Assembly (NCBI GenBank): GCA_022180725.1
Contig: BQMO01000005.1
Coordinates: forward strand, 124,001-188,000
From: Phycisphaerae bacterium
GTDB lineage: Bacteria > Planctomycetota > Phycisphaerae > Phycisphaerales > UBA1924
DNA length: 64,000 nt
Direction: 5' to 3'
Shown: piece by piece, positions 1 to 8,251 of the stretch
Numbering within the stretch: the first letter of the stretch is position 1
How the letters are laid out: every line of letters begins with the position of its first letter
Notes under the pieces: model-generated
Told to the model about the DNA's origin: nothing
What the model saw: only the letters and a program-made list of their open reading frames with translations
Databases searched by the model: none
Position numbers and translations under genes: made by a program

Positions 1-62
1 TCGGACGCATGCAGCCTCCGCAGGAAGATACGCCCTCCGCACGCCCTCGGTTGTACCGCTGA
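1..62 (+). CDS. possible 3' end of a CDS cut by the window edge
   Basis: One plus-strand frame is open from the first base and stops with TGA at 60-62. It would encode a short polar tail ending RPRLYR. Codon third positions are only weakly GC-biased, so this may be noise. Nothing else supports a gene here, and no function can be given. Confidence 0.2.
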   Translation, partial: GRMQPPQEDTPSARPRLYR

Positions 63-239
63 TTCACGCGATCATCCCGAGTCCGCTCGGAAAGTCCTCC
101 CGCGTCCTCCATCGTGCCATGACGAGGGTTCCGCCGCGCGACCCCCGCAGATTGTCCGCACGCCACGATCGGCCAGCGCACCTGGCGCGTCTGCGCGGGC
201 GGGCTGAACCCTCCCTCGAGTTTGTCCGATGGGGGGATT

Positions 240-710
240 ATGCCCGAGCACGCAACGAGCACGATCGCGCCGCCGGCGGGCCGTCGGGCCGGAACCTGGC
301 TCGATCCCCTCGGATTCGCCGCCACGCCCAATGCGCGGGGGCAGCGCGTGACCGTGCTGCTGATCGCCACCGCCTTGATGAGCCTGGCCGACCTCTACAT
401 GACCCTCCTCTTTGTCACCAACGTCGGCATGGTCGAGAACAACCCCATCGCGCGGCTGGTCATGGCCCACAACTCCGCCGCCCTGGTGGTGGTCTGGAAA
501 CTCGCCCTCACGGTCTTCGGCGTCGGGGTCCTCTTCTGGTTCCGCCGCGCCCGGCTGAGCGAAGTCGCCGCGTGGGGCGTGTTCGTCGCCATGACCTGCC
601 TCATGGTGCACTGGAACGCCTTCGCGCACGGCGCCGCCGTCATCGCCGACGATTACCACACCCTGGCCTCGGGCACCGAGACGGGGTGGGTCTCGATCCC
701 CGGCGACTGA
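240..710 (+). CDS. small three-helix membrane protein, DUF5658-like
   Basis: This is a 156-residue protein with about three hydrophobic helices (roughly residues 37-62, 79-101 and 109-130). The first helix region carries D51 and is followed by an ENNP motif (66-69), the pattern seen in DUF5658-type membrane proteins of unknown role. The ATG at 240 follows a G-rich stretch that can serve as a Shine-Dalgarno site. A TTG at 222 in the same frame is the alternative start. About 180 bases of apparently non-coding DNA precede it. It is followed after 31 bases by a lipoprotein gene with its own promoter. No catalytic motif is visible. The family assignment rests on the D...ENNP pattern only. Confidence 0.65.
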   Translation: MPEHATSTIAPPAGRRAGTWLDPLGFAATPNARGQRVTVLLIATALMSLADLYMTLLFVTNVGMVENNPIARLVMAHNSAALVVVWKLALTVFGVGVLFWFRRARLSEVAAWGVFVAMTCLMVHWNAFAHGAAVIADDYHTLASGTETGWVSIPGD

Positions 711-730
711 CGCCCACGCCCGGATTCTCG

Positions 731-736
731 TACACT
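731..736 (+). promoter_or_regulatory. -10 element TACACT of a leaderless gene
   Basis: TACACT ends 5 nt before the ATG at 742 and there is no Shine-Dalgarno site. A weak -35-like CTGACG lies 18 nt upstream. Confidence 0.5.
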
Positions 737-741
737 GGGCC

Positions 742-1182
742 ATGCGCTACGCGCTCGTGCCCGTCTGCCTCGCCGCGGCCTTGGCCGCTTCCGGTTGCCG
801 CTCGGCCCTTCCCCCCACGCTCGAAGTCCGCTCGGCCCGCGCGTCGACGGACGGCGGCGTGTCCGTGGTCACGCTCGAAATCCGCGCATCCAACCCCAAC
901 CGTGACGCGATCCCCCTCGACACGATCCGCTACGAACTCTCGATCAACGGTACGAAGGCGTTCGTGGGGGAACGCATGCCCCGCCTCTCACTCCCCGGCT
1001 TTGGGGAGCGCACGCTCCTCCTCCCGGCGGCGTGCACCCTCGACGTGACGGCGGGCACCCCGTTCCACGCCTCGGGCGAACTTGTGTACGTCCCGCCCGG
1101 ATCGTGGCGGCAGACACTCCGCGAAACCGGGCTGGGCCGCCCCTCCGTAACGTTCGAAGGTACAGGAACCGTGCGGCCCTGA
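742..1182 (+). CDS. LEA-14/WHy-domain-like lipoprotein
   Basis: A 146-residue protein with a lipoprotein signal peptide: basic start, hydrophobic core and lipobox LAASGC with the lipidated cysteine at residue 19. The mature part is a single small beta-rich domain. Its feature VTLEIRASNPNRDAIPLDTIRYELSI-type pattern (alternating hydrophobics followed by NPN and a conserved tyrosine) is typical of LEA-14/WHy (water stress and hypersensitive response) domains. The protein should sit on a membrane facing the periplasm. Its exact role is unknown; WHy domains are linked to desiccation and stress. Its start lies directly downstream of a -10 hexamer, so the mRNA is probably leaderless. The convergent zinc-ribbon gene ends 4 bases after its stop. 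Confidence 0.65.
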   Translation: MRYALVPVCLAAALAASGCRSALPPTLEVRSARASTDGGVSVVTLEIRASNPNRDAIPLDTIRYELSINGTKAFVGERMPRLSLPGFGERTLLLPAACTLDVTAGTPFHASGELVYVPPGSWRQTLRETGLGRPSVTFEGTGTVRP

Positions 1183-1186
1183 ATGT

Positions 1187-1846
1187 TCAGAGCGTCGTGC
1201 CGCAGGTGCCGCAGAACTTGGCCGTCGGCCCGGCCTCATTCCCGCAGTTGGAACAGAACTTTTTCGTCGCCGGCGCGGGCGCGGGCTTCCCGCACTCCGG
1301 GCAGAACTTGCCCGTGATCGTGGCCCCGCACTCGCACTTGGCCCCCCCGGCGGGCAGGGCCGGCTTGCCCCCGCCGTCCTTGGTGATGTCGATGTCCGCG
1401 ATCATGTCCGTCTGCAGCGCCTTGCGCTGCATCCAGTGTGCCCGTGCCTTGTTCTGGGCCGACGCCAACTCCATATCCAGGTCCGGGGCGCACTTCTGGC
1501 ACAGGTTGCGGCTCGAGTTCCAGCACGCCTTCTGGCACACCCACGACCCGCACAGTTTGCACTGATTGAACTGCTTCTTGACCTCCGCCACGCTCTCGCG
1601 CAGGGCCTCGTCGCGCTCCTTGCCGCGGAGCAGGTCGTTGCTCTGGCTCGCCGCCGACGCCGCCCCACCCAACCCGCCGAAGAAACTCGACGCCGCCCGC
1701 ATCACCCCCCCGGCCAGTCCCAGTTTGCTCTGCTTGTAAGGCGACATCAGCCCCGACCCGCAATGGTCGCAGTAGAACTCGAACTGATACCCCGTTGTGG
1801 TCGAAGCGTCGCGGTAGTTCCGGGTGAACTCGATCATCGAGGACAT
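1187..1846 (-). CDS. cytosolic zinc-ribbon protein of unknown function
   Basis: A 219-residue protein built around several CxxC knuckles. One sits near the N-terminus (C26/C29), followed by a Gly/Ala-rich segment. A central cluster contains CKLCGSWVCQKAC- and CQKC-type pairs, and two back-to-back zinc ribbons (CECG...CPECG and CSNCG...CGTCG) close the C-terminus. No signal peptide is present. The ATG at 1846 was chosen because AAGGAG lies about 7 nt upstream. Zinc-ribbon proteins of this kind often act as scaffolds or nucleic-acid-binding adaptors, but nothing in the neighbourhood identifies a partner. It is transcribed away from the next lipoprotein gene, with which it shares a short intergenic region. 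Confidence 0.6.
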   Translation of the reverse strand: MSSMIEFTRNYRDASTTTGYQFEFYCDHCGSGLMSPYKQSKLGLAGGVMRAASSFFGGLGGAASAASQSNDLLRGKERDEALRESVAEVKKQFNQCKLCGSWVCQKACWNSSRNLCQKCAPDLDMELASAQNKARAHWMQRKALQTDMIADIDITKDGGGKPALPAGGAKCECGATITGKFCPECGKPAPAPATKKFCSNCGNEAGPTAKFCGTCGTTL

Positions 1847-1940
1847 GGGCGGCTCCTTCAAACGTCCGGGTATTGTCGCACGAACGCTCGGTATCCGCAA
1901 GTCCTTTCGCCCCAAGGCTCACGGATCGGGCGTCCCACGG

Positions 1941-1946
1941 TACACT
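1941..1946 (+). promoter_or_regulatory. -10 element TACACT with a short leader
   Basis: The same hexamer as in the leaderless promoters, but 28 nt before the ATG at 1975. This leaves room for a leader carrying AAAGGAGG. Confidence 0.45.
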
Positions 1947-1974
1947 GGGGAGGCCTATTCCAAAGGAGGCCCCC

Positions 1975-2583
1975 ATGACCCTGTCGCGAATCGGCATGCT
2001 GATGGTGATCGCGCTCGCCGCCCTGTGGCTCCCAGGCTGTAAAGCCCAGGACCGCGCCATCGGCCTGCGGTACATCCCCGCCCAGGCCAGGTTCAACCAG
2101 AAAGATAAGCCCGTGATGGTCCTGATGACCAAGGAAGCGCACGGCCTGCCTTCGTCCCGCACCAACCTCCGCATCATCGGGGAGTTCACCCATCAATCCG
2201 GCAAGAAGCAGGCCGACGTCCTCTCCGCCTTCCCCATCAACGAGTGGGCACGCGGCGCCATCGCCGGCGAACTCCGCGCCGCGGGCATCAACGCCAGCGA
2301 GGCCGACGCCCCCCGCGCCGATCTGGCCAGCGTCGAATCCACCATCACCGAGATGGGCAGCAACACCAAGAACCACTGGTCGAGCTCCGAAATCACTGCG
2401 CGCGTCGTCATCGCCTTCCGCGTCGTCTCCGCCAAGGGCGTCACCGAGTTCACGAGTTCGGGCGACGGATCGGCCCGCTCGGCCCAGGGCGTGCTCCTCA
2501 ACGTCCGTGACGCCTACGAGAACGCCCTTCGCAACTGCCTCAAGGACGCCGTCCCGCGCATCGCCTCGGCCTTGAAGAACTAG
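1975..2583 (+). CDS. predicted lipoprotein of unknown function
   Basis: A 202-residue protein with signal peptide and lipobox WLPGC (lipidated C22). The start is fixed by AAAGGAGG just upstream. The mature region is a mixed alpha/beta domain with a pattern of beta strands around residues 45-60 and 145-165. It resembles outer-membrane lipoproteins that bind other envelope components, such as the YajG/LptE-like fold, but I cannot place it in a family. It lies head to head with a zinc-ribbon gene and is followed after 22 nt by an aminotransferase gene with its own leaderless promoter. Confidence 0.6.
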   Translation: MTLSRIGMLMVIALAALWLPGCKAQDRAIGLRYIPAQARFNQKDKPVMVLMTKEAHGLPSSRTNLRIIGEFTHQSGKKQADVLSAFPINEWARGAIAGELRAAGINASEADAPRADLASVESTITEMGSNTKNHWSSSEITARVVIAFRVVSAKGVTEFTSSGDGSARSAQGVLLNVRDAYENALRNCLKDAVPRIASALKN

Positions 2584-2592
2584 CCGACGCCC

Positions 2593-2598
2593 TACGCT
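2593..2598 (+). promoter_or_regulatory. -10 element TACGCT of a leaderless gene
   Basis: The hexamer ends 7 nt before the GTG at 2606. No Shine-Dalgarno site is present in the gap. Confidence 0.45.
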
Positions 2599-2605
2599 GC
2601 GCCCC

Positions 2606-3478
2606 GTGATCGCCTACCTCCACGACACGCTCGTCCCTCTCGACCACGCCCGCATCAGCCCGCTCGACCGCGGGTTTCTTTTCGGTGACGGCCTCTACGA
2701 GGGCCTCCGCGCCTTCGACGGCCGCGTGGTCGCCCTTGATCGCCACGCCGCCCGCCTCGCCGCGGGCCTGCGCGAAGCCCGCATCCCCTTCGACGCCTCG
2801 CGCCTCGCGGACCTCTGCGCGTGCCTGCTCGACGCCAACCGCCTGCGCGATGCCTTCCTCTACGTCCAAGTCACGCGCGGCTCGCCCGCCCCGCACCACC
2901 CACCCCGCTCGCGCCTCCCCGCGGAGAACCTCCCCCCCACCGTCTTCGCCTTCGCCACGCCCACGCCGAGCCTGGCCCACTACGCCGCCGTGCCCGCCAA
3001 GCACTGCATCTCGACGCCCGACACCCGCTGGCTGCGTGGGCATGTCAAGTCCATCTCGCTCATGGGCGGCATCCTCGCGGGTTACGAGGCCCACGAGGCC
3101 GGCGCCGACGACGCCATACTCGTCCGTGCCATGCCCGACGGGCGCGCCTACGCCGCCGAATCCACCTCCGCCAACCTCCTCATCGTGACGCCGCACGGCG
3201 AGATCGTCACGCCCCCGCTCGACCATGCCCCGATCCTCGCGGGCGTCACGCGCGACCTGCTCCTCGACGCCGCTCGCGCCGCCGGCCTGACCATCACCCA
3301 GCGCCCGATCCCCCGCGAGGAACTCGCCGACGCCCGCGAGGTGCTGCTCTGCGGCACCCTCACGATGGTCACCGCCGTCACCCACCTCGACGGACACCCC
3401 GTGGGCGAAGGCCATCCCGGGCCGGTCGCGACGCGACTCCTGGACCTGCTGTGCCGCACCATCGCGGCGGGCGAATGA
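2606..3478 (+). CDS. class IV PLP aminotransferase (branched-chain / D-amino-acid / PabC type)
   Basis: A 290-residue protein of fold-type IV PLP aminotransferases. Visible signatures are the N-terminal ISPLDRGFLFGDGLYEGLR region, the lysine in RGHVKSISL (about residue 150) that would hold PLP, and the AESTSANLLIV segment near residue 190. The family covers IlvE, D-alanine transaminase and aminodeoxychorismate lyase, which cannot be separated by eye. The N-terminal segment looks most like the D-amino-acid aminotransferase group. The gene starts with GTG immediately downstream of a -10 hexamer. A DUF2959 lipoprotein gene follows after 6 nt, so the two are probably cotranscribed. Confidence 0.8.
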   Translation: MIAYLHDTLVPLDHARISPLDRGFLFGDGLYEGLRAFDGRVVALDRHAARLAAGLREARIPFDASRLADLCACLLDANRLRDAFLYVQVTRGSPAPHHPPRSRLPAENLPPTVFAFATPTPSLAHYAAVPAKHCISTPDTRWLRGHVKSISLMGGILAGYEAHEAGADDAILVRAMPDGRAYAAESTSANLLIVTPHGEIVTPPLDHAPILAGVTRDLLLDAARAAGLTITQRPIPREELADAREVLLCGTLTMVTAVTHLDGHPVGEGHPGPVATRLLDLLCRTIAAGE

Positions 3479-3484
3479 TCCCCC

Positions 3485-4150
3485 ATGACCCCCGCGCGAC
3501 TCCTGCTCGGCGTGCTGCTGACTCTGGCCCTCGCCGCGTGCTCGACCTCGCCCCCGATCGCCGAGGCCTTCGTCCGCGACCGCACGGGGCAGACGGCCCG
3601 GGCCTACCGATCCGCCGTTGACACGCGCGACCAGGCCGTCACCGCCCTGACACGGGCCTTGGACATGCTCGCCGACGAGGCGCTCGAAGGCGTGCACCCG
3701 GCGACGGCCTACGACCTGGCCCGTCGCCAGATGATCCGGGTTCAATCGCGCCTCGACGCCGCCGACCGTGCCCAGGCCCTCGCCGAGACGCGCTCCCAGG
3801 ACCTGCTCGACAACTGGAAGGGCGAACTCCGCCTCTACGATGACAAGGGCCTGCGGGCCGACGCGGAGCAGCGTCTCGATCTTGCCAGGGCCACGCGCCG
3901 CACCGTGAATCAATCGCTCCGCGGCGTGCTCGACGCACTCCGCGGCGCGAGCACCGAACTCGCCGACCGCACGCTCTTCCTGAAGCACTGTCGCGACCAG
4001 GGCGAACTCCGCCCCGCGCCTGTCTCCGCTGAGGGGATGCAGCGCTACGCCAAGGCCCGCGCCGACCTCGCCGAAAAGGCCGCACTCGCCGACGCCGCCA
4101 TGCGCGACTGGCTCGCCGTGCTCGGGCAACAACCCCTGCCCACGCCATGA
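3485..4150 (+). CDS. DUF2959 family lipoprotein, copy 1
   Basis: A 221-residue lipoprotein with lipobox LAACS (C19). The mature part is almost entirely alpha-helical, with long amphipathic segments. Near residues 160-170 it has the DRTLFLKHCRDQ pattern that corresponds to DQVLFLKHNLNA in its paralogue 900 bases downstream. The family is DUF2959, whose function is unknown; the helices suggest an elongated periplasmic bundle. The gene overlaps the next one (fructosamine kinase) by 4 bases (ATGA), so they are translationally coupled. Confidence 0.7.
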   Translation: MTPARLLLGVLLTLALAACSTSPPIAEAFVRDRTGQTARAYRSAVDTRDQAVTALTRALDMLADEALEGVHPATAYDLARRQMIRVQSRLDAADRAQALAETRSQDLLDNWKGELRLYDDKGLRADAEQRLDLARATRRTVNQSLRGVLDALRGASTELADRTLFLKHCRDQGELRPAPVSAEGMQRYAKARADLAEKAALADAAMRDWLAVLGQQPLPTP

Positions 4151-5001
4151 ACGCCGACGTGTTCGAGCGTGTACTGGGACAGCGTCCGACGCGGATCGAA
4201 CCGCTCGGGGGCGGGGCCGCGGGGACCGTGGTTCGACTGCACCTGCCCGAAGGTGGCACACTCGTCGCCAAGCAGGCCCCCGCGGGGCTTGAGGTCGAGG
4301 CTGTCTCGCTGCGTCTGCTCGCCGAGCGATCGTCGTTGCCCGTGCCGAGGGTCGTACACGCCGAAGCGACGCTGCTGGTGATGCAGGACATGCCGGGGCG
4401 GACGGGCGCGGGCCAGGCCCAGGCCCACGCCGCCGACCTCCTCGCCGCGCTGCACGCCGTCACCTCGCCCGACGGCCGCTACGGGCTGGACTTCGACAAC
4501 ACCATCGGCCCGCTCCCACAGACCAACGGCTGGGCCGACGATTGGCCGACGTTCTTCGCCCATCGGCGTCTCCTCCCCTTGGCCCACGCCGCCGCCCGTG
4601 AGGGGTCGCTCGCCCCGCGCATCGCCGGACGCCTCGAGCACCTCGCCTCGCGCCTCGGCGAGTTCCTGCCGGCGACACCCCCCGCCAGCCTCCTGCACGG
4701 CGACCTCTGGAGCGGGAACATCCTGAGCGACGGCCCGCGCGTCACCGGGCTGATCGACCCCTCGCCGTACTTCGGCCACGCCGAGGTCGAACTCGCGTTC
4801 ATCCGCCTCTTCTCGACCCTCGGCCCGACATTCGAGCTCGCCTACCGCGAACAGCGTGGCGTGCCCGATGTGGACTGGCGTGAGTTCGAACGGACCCGGT
4901 GCGCCCTCTACAACCTCTACCCGCTCCTGGTCCACACCCGACTCTTCGGCGGGCACTACGCCCAGGATCTCGAGTCCTCCCTCACATCCCTGGGCCTGTA
5001 G
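4147..5001 (+). CDS. fructosamine kinase family protein
   Basis: A 284-residue kinase of the fructosamine/ketosamine-3-kinase family, which phosphorylates sugars bound to protein amines so that they detach. Key features are an N-terminal glycine-rich loop (GGGAAGTVVRL), the ATP lysine in LVAKQAP, and the catalytic loop LLHGDLWSGN around residue 185. A following DPSPYFGHAEVELAF segment supplies the metal-binding aspartate and the family's conserved YFG.REVELA-like block. The length fits the family. The gene is coupled by ATGA overlap to a DUF2959 lipoprotein gene and followed by a second DUF2959 gene. A cytosolic kinase sandwiched between paralogous lipoproteins is unusual. Confidence 0.85.
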   Translation: MNADVFERVLGQRPTRIEPLGGGAAGTVVRLHLPEGGTLVAKQAPAGLEVEAVSLRLLAERSSLPVPRVVHAEATLLVMQDMPGRTGAGQAQAHAADLLAALHAVTSPDGRYGLDFDNTIGPLPQTNGWADDWPTFFAHRRLLPLAHAAAREGSLAPRIAGRLEHLASRLGEFLPATPPASLLHGDLWSGNILSDGPRVTGLIDPSPYFGHAEVELAFIRLFSTLGPTFELAYREQRGVPDVDWREFERTRCALYNLYPLLVHTRLFGGHYAQDLESSLTSLGL

Positions 5002-5018
5002 CCCGATCCGACTTCGGG

Positions 5019-5024
5019 TATCAT
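5019..5024 (+). promoter_or_regulatory. -10 element TATCAT
   Basis: A TATCAT hexamer lies 19 nt before the ATG at 5044, leaving a short leader with GGAGG. Confidence 0.35.
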
Positions 5025-5043
5025 GCGCCCTCGGAGGTGCCCC

Positions 5044-5712
5044 ATGCTTCGTTCCACGGCGATCATCGTGCTGATGCTGGCAACGTCGGGCCTGCTCGGG
5101 GCGTGCTCCTCCGCGGGCATCGCGCTGAAAGAAAAGTTCGGTTACGCCAAGCGCGAGCAACTCGTCGACAACGTCAAGGACGCCCGCGATGCCCAGCAGG
5201 AGGCCAAGGTCACCTTCGCCAGCGCGCTCGACGAGTTCCTCGCCGTCACCAAGGTCTCCGGCGGGGAACTCGAATCGCAGTACAAGAAACTCCGCGACGA
5301 GCACGAACGGGCGCAGTCCAAGGCCGACGCCGTCCGCGGCCGCATCAAGGATGTTGACCGCGTCGCCACGGCCCTCTTCAAGGAGTGGAACGAGGAACTC
5401 AAGCAGTACTCCAGCGATGCGCTCCGCCGGAGCAGCGAGCGGCAACTCATGGACACCCAGCGTCAGTACGACCGGCTCTTCGCCGCCATGAAGGCCGCCG
5501 AGGCCAAGATGGACCCCGTCCTCGCCGCGTTCAAGGACCAGGTGCTCTTCCTGAAGCACAATCTCAACGCCCGGGCCATCGCGGGCCTCCAGGGCACCAC
5601 CGCCGAGATCGAACGCGACGTCACCACCCTCATCCGCGAGATGGAGGCGTCCATCGCCGAATCCAACCGCTTCATCGAACAGATGCAGGCCGACGCGCCC
5701 AAGGGCGGGTAG
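5044..5712 (+). CDS. DUF2959 family lipoprotein, copy 2
   Basis: A 222-residue lipoprotein with lipobox LLGAC (C21) and a fully helical, highly charged mature domain (coiled-coil-like stretches about residues 40-110 and 125-215). It matches DUF2959 throughout: a KFGYAKREQLV start, a central KEWNEELKQYS block and DQVLFLKHNLNARAI near residue 165. It aligns with the lipoprotein upstream of the kinase (3485-4150), so the two are diverged duplicates. The start is set by GGAGG 7 nt upstream. The function is unknown. It has the canonical length and looks intact. Confidence 0.8.
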   Translation: MLRSTAIIVLMLATSGLLGACSSAGIALKEKFGYAKREQLVDNVKDARDAQQEAKVTFASALDEFLAVTKVSGGELESQYKKLRDEHERAQSKADAVRGRIKDVDRVATALFKEWNEELKQYSSDALRRSSERQLMDTQRQYDRLFAAMKAAEAKMDPVLAAFKDQVLFLKHNLNARAIAGLQGTTAEIERDVTTLIREMEASIAESNRFIEQMQADAPKGG

Positions 5713-5742
5713 GCCCGGGGACCGATCGTGGGGGACTCACGC

Positions 5743-6372
5743 ATGGGGAAGTACATCACCGAGTTCGTGGGAACACTGTTCCTGGTGCTGATCGTCGGCT
5801 GCGCCGTCGCCTTCGCGGGCGCCCTCGCCCCGCTGGCCATCGGTGTGGGCCTCATGGCCCTGGTCTACATGGGCGGGCACATCTCGGGCGCCCACTACAA
5901 CCCCGCCGTCACCGTCGGCCTGCTCCTCTGCCGCAAAGTCTCTCCGCGCGACGGCGCTCTGTACATCCTCGTGCAACTCCTCGGCGGCCTCGCAGGCGCC
6001 TACCTCGCCTCCATCCTCACCGCGTCTACCTTCGCGCCCGCGCCGGGCAAGGACGTCGCCACCCCCGCGGTGATCCTCGCCGAGGCCCTGTTCACCTTCA
6101 TGCTCGTCCTCGTGGTGCTCAACGTCGCGACGGTGAAGAAGGTCGAGGGCAACTCGTACTACGGGTTGGCCATCGGCCTCACGGTGACCGCCGGCGCCTT
6201 CGCCGTCGGCTCCATCTCGGACGCGGCGTTCAACCCCGCCGTCGGCACGGGGCCGACGGTCATTCACGCCCTGCTCGGCACCGGATCATTCACGCACCTT
6301 TGGCTCTACCTCGTCGGGCCGATTCTCGGCGCCGGCGTCGCCGCCGGTGTGTTCAAGGTGCAGAACTCCTGA
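5743..6372 (+). CDS. aquaporin / MIP family channel with an atypical second NPA box
   Basis: A 209-residue membrane protein with six hydrophobic helices and two half-helices bearing NPA boxes: GAHYNPAVT in loop B and AAFNPAVGTG in loop E. It starts MGKYITEFVGTLFLV, the usual MIP opening. In ordinary water channels the second box is followed by arginine (NPAR) and helix 5 supplies histidine. Here the arginine position is valine and the helix-5 segment reads TAGAFAVGSIS with no histidine. The selectivity filter should therefore be wider and less polar, and the solute is uncertain. The ATG at 5743 is preferred over a GTG 15 nt upstream, because the protein then begins at the conserved motif. Confidence 0.85.
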   Translation: MGKYITEFVGTLFLVLIVGCAVAFAGALAPLAIGVGLMALVYMGGHISGAHYNPAVTVGLLLCRKVSPRDGALYILVQLLGGLAGAYLASILTASTFAPAPGKDVATPAVILAEALFTFMLVLVVLNVATVKKVEGNSYYGLAIGLTVTAGAFAVGSISDAAFNPAVGTGPTVIHALLGTGSFTHLWLYLVGPILGAGVAAGVFKVQNS

Positions 6373-6385
6373 CGAATCGGCGCTG

Positions 6386-6907
6386 CTACTCGTCGTCCTT
6401 CACCCCGAACTTCTCGTGCATCTGCTCGCGCATCGCCTGGATCTTCGCCACGCCCGCGGCGGCCTCGCTCGGCTTGCCGTCCAGCACGTCGCTTTCCAAC
6501 TGCAAAAGCGTCCGCGTCAGGTCGATCATCGCCCGGCGAAACTCCAGCGTGCGGGCCGCCTGCTGCTCGGCGTTGCCCTCGGCCTTGAGCGCCTGCCCCT
6601 TCGCCGCCACCGCCCCGGCCTGCATCTGGTTGATCGCCGCGAGCACCTGCGGCTTGCTGTCGGGCTTCCCGATCTCCTGCCGCACCGTCCGGAACGCCCG
6701 GTTGATCGACTTCATGGCCCCCTCGATCGACGGCCCCCCGCCGTCGCGTGGCCCGCCCGGGCCGCGCTGTCCGGGCTGGCCGGGCCGATCCCCGGGCTGC
6801 GCGGGGCGATCTCCACCCGGGCGATTCTCCGGCTGCGCGGGCGCCGCGCCCGCCACCATCGCCACCGCCAGGATCAATCCGCCCACGCCGCGCCATGTCG
6901 TTTTCAT
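6386..6907 (-). CDS. cytochrome b562-like periplasmic helical protein
   Basis: A 173-residue protein with an N-terminal signal peptide ending near APAQ, then a Pro/Gly/Arg-rich linker (about residues 26-58). A four-helix domain follows, opening with AMKSINRAFRTVRQEI and matching the cytochrome b562 family. The methionine before the SINRAFR block is in the position of the haem-ligating Met. The C-terminal helix (FRRAMIDLTRTLLQLE) lacks the expected histidine, so haem binding is doubtful. The protein should be periplasmic. It is encoded convergently to the aquaporin gene with 13 bases between the stops. Confidence 0.6.
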   Translation of the reverse strand: MKTTWRGVGGLILAVAMVAGAAPAQPENRPGGDRPAQPGDRPGQPGQRGPGGPRDGGGPSIEGAMKSINRAFRTVRQEIGKPDSKPQVLAAINQMQAGAVAAKGQALKAEGNAEQQAARTLEFRRAMIDLTRTLLQLESDVLDGKPSEAAAGVAKIQAMREQMHEKFGVKDDE

Positions 6908-6996
6908 GCTGTGCTCCGTAGAAACTCGCCGAGCATGGGCGCGCGAACACTCCGCGCCGCGCACGTCGGCCCACGCCGAACGTGCCGGCCGCCCGG

Positions 6997-8196
6997 TTAT
7001 TGCTCGTCGTCGCTGTCCTGACGCCGCTCTTCCTCGTCAAAGTCCGGCTCGGCGACGTGCCGGTAGTCGAGAAACACTGGGGGCGGCGCGTCATCCAAGC
7101 GACCCTTGGGAATCAGGGCGGAAAGGCGATGAACAACGCCCTCGTCCAGATCGCGCCGGGCCTTCCACGCGTCATACAACGGCACCTTGCCCGGCTCGTG
7201 CTCTGCATGAGAATCGTCCATGAGTTCCGCGAACCGCGTCGTGTACTCGACTTCGCGGTTCTCAATCTCCGTCGCCAATCGCGCATTGATCGGGCCGACG
7301 TCGCGCCGGTAGGCCGCCTCCAGCCGCCCGAGTTCTTCCGTCGCCTCCGCCGTCAACCCTGCCTCGGCGCGGACCTTCGCGATCAGCGTCTCGACCGCCC
7401 CGGGACCAAAGACGCGCGGCATGGCACGGGCGCGGTGCGCAGCCTCGAAGGCCGCCCGCGTCGATTCATCCAGCAGCGGCGCGATCTCCCGCACCGCCCG
7501 CCGGTTCACGTCGCGCACCCGGAACCCGGCCTCGAACAGGTCGCGCACCAGTTCCTGCATCACCGCCGGTTTCGACACGATATCGTCCTCGTCCTTCACG
7601 CGCGAGAAGACCCGCTTCAGGACCGTGAGTCGATTCACCAGCGCCCGGTCCATGTCCGCCTCGTATCGGTCGAACGCCTCCAGCACCGGCCCGGTCAACG
7701 CGACCTTCGATACCTCGGCCACATCGAACAGGTCCACGTTCGAGCCGGCCGAGAACGCGAACCGCAACCCCACCTCCCGCCGCCTTGCCCGCTCCACGCG
7801 GTCAAACCGCGCCGACTGCGCGGGCGTCAGCACCGCCTTCATGTCCTCGAAGAACGCCCTCTCCAGGGCCTCGGCCTTATCGACATACTCCAGCACCACC
7901 GCGCCCCGGTCCTTCGAGGAAGACCCGCCGGCCTCCCGGGCCGCCGTGCTCAGCGCCTCGGCCTTCGCGTTGCACGCGCGACGATTCTCGAAATACGCGG
8001 CCCGGTACCCGTCGTACAGCACGCCGACCTGCTCGCGCTGGTCCGGGGTCATCCCCGCCAACCTCGCGTACGTCGCCAGCGACCGCCGCGGCACCATCGT
8101 TCCCATCGGCCCGGCCTGGCCCTCGACGTGCTGCGCCCACGCCGGCCACGCCGAAATCATCACGCACGCCAACGCCGCCCACACCAATCGCACCAT
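6997..8196 (-). CDS. secreted helical protein with LTXXQ-like motifs, copy 1
   Basis: A 399-residue protein with a signal peptide (MVRLVWAALACVMISAWPAWAQ) and a long, charged, all-helical mature part. It contains MTPDQREQV and LTPAQSARF motifs, the (L/M)TPXQ signature of Spy/CpxP-like periplasmic proteins, and ends in an acidic tail. A second secreted protein at 45353-46501 has the same architecture, so the two look like distant paralogues. Spy-type proteins sense or buffer envelope stress; that role is inference here. The start at 8196 is set by GGAGG six bases upstream, with a TACACT -10 word beyond it. Confidence 0.55.
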   Translation of the reverse strand: MVRLVWAALACVMISAWPAWAQHVEGQAGPMGTMVPRRSLATYARLAGMTPDQREQVGVLYDGYRAAYFENRRACNAKAEALSTAAREAGGSSSKDRGAVVLEYVDKAEALERAFFEDMKAVLTPAQSARFDRVERARRREVGLRFAFSAGSNVDLFDVAEVSKVALTGPVLEAFDRYEADMDRALVNRLTVLKRVFSRVKDEDDIVSKPAVMQELVRDLFEAGFRVRDVNRRAVREIAPLLDESTRAAFEAAHRARAMPRVFGPGAVETLIAKVRAEAGLTAEATEELGRLEAAYRRDVGPINARLATEIENREVEYTTRFAELMDDSHAEHEPGKVPLYDAWKARRDLDEGVVHRLSALIPKGRLDDAPPPVFLDYRHVAEPDFDEEERRQDSDDEQ

Positions 8197-8213
8197 GCCG
8201 CACCTCCGCACCG

Positions 8214-8219
8214 AGTGTA
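8214..8219 (-). promoter_or_regulatory. -10 element TACACT with a short leader
   Basis: On the minus strand TACACT lies 17 nt before the ATG at 8196, and GGAGG falls in the leader. Confidence 0.45.
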
Positions 8220-8251
8220 TTGGGAACTAGGGCGGCCGGTTGCGACGCGGT

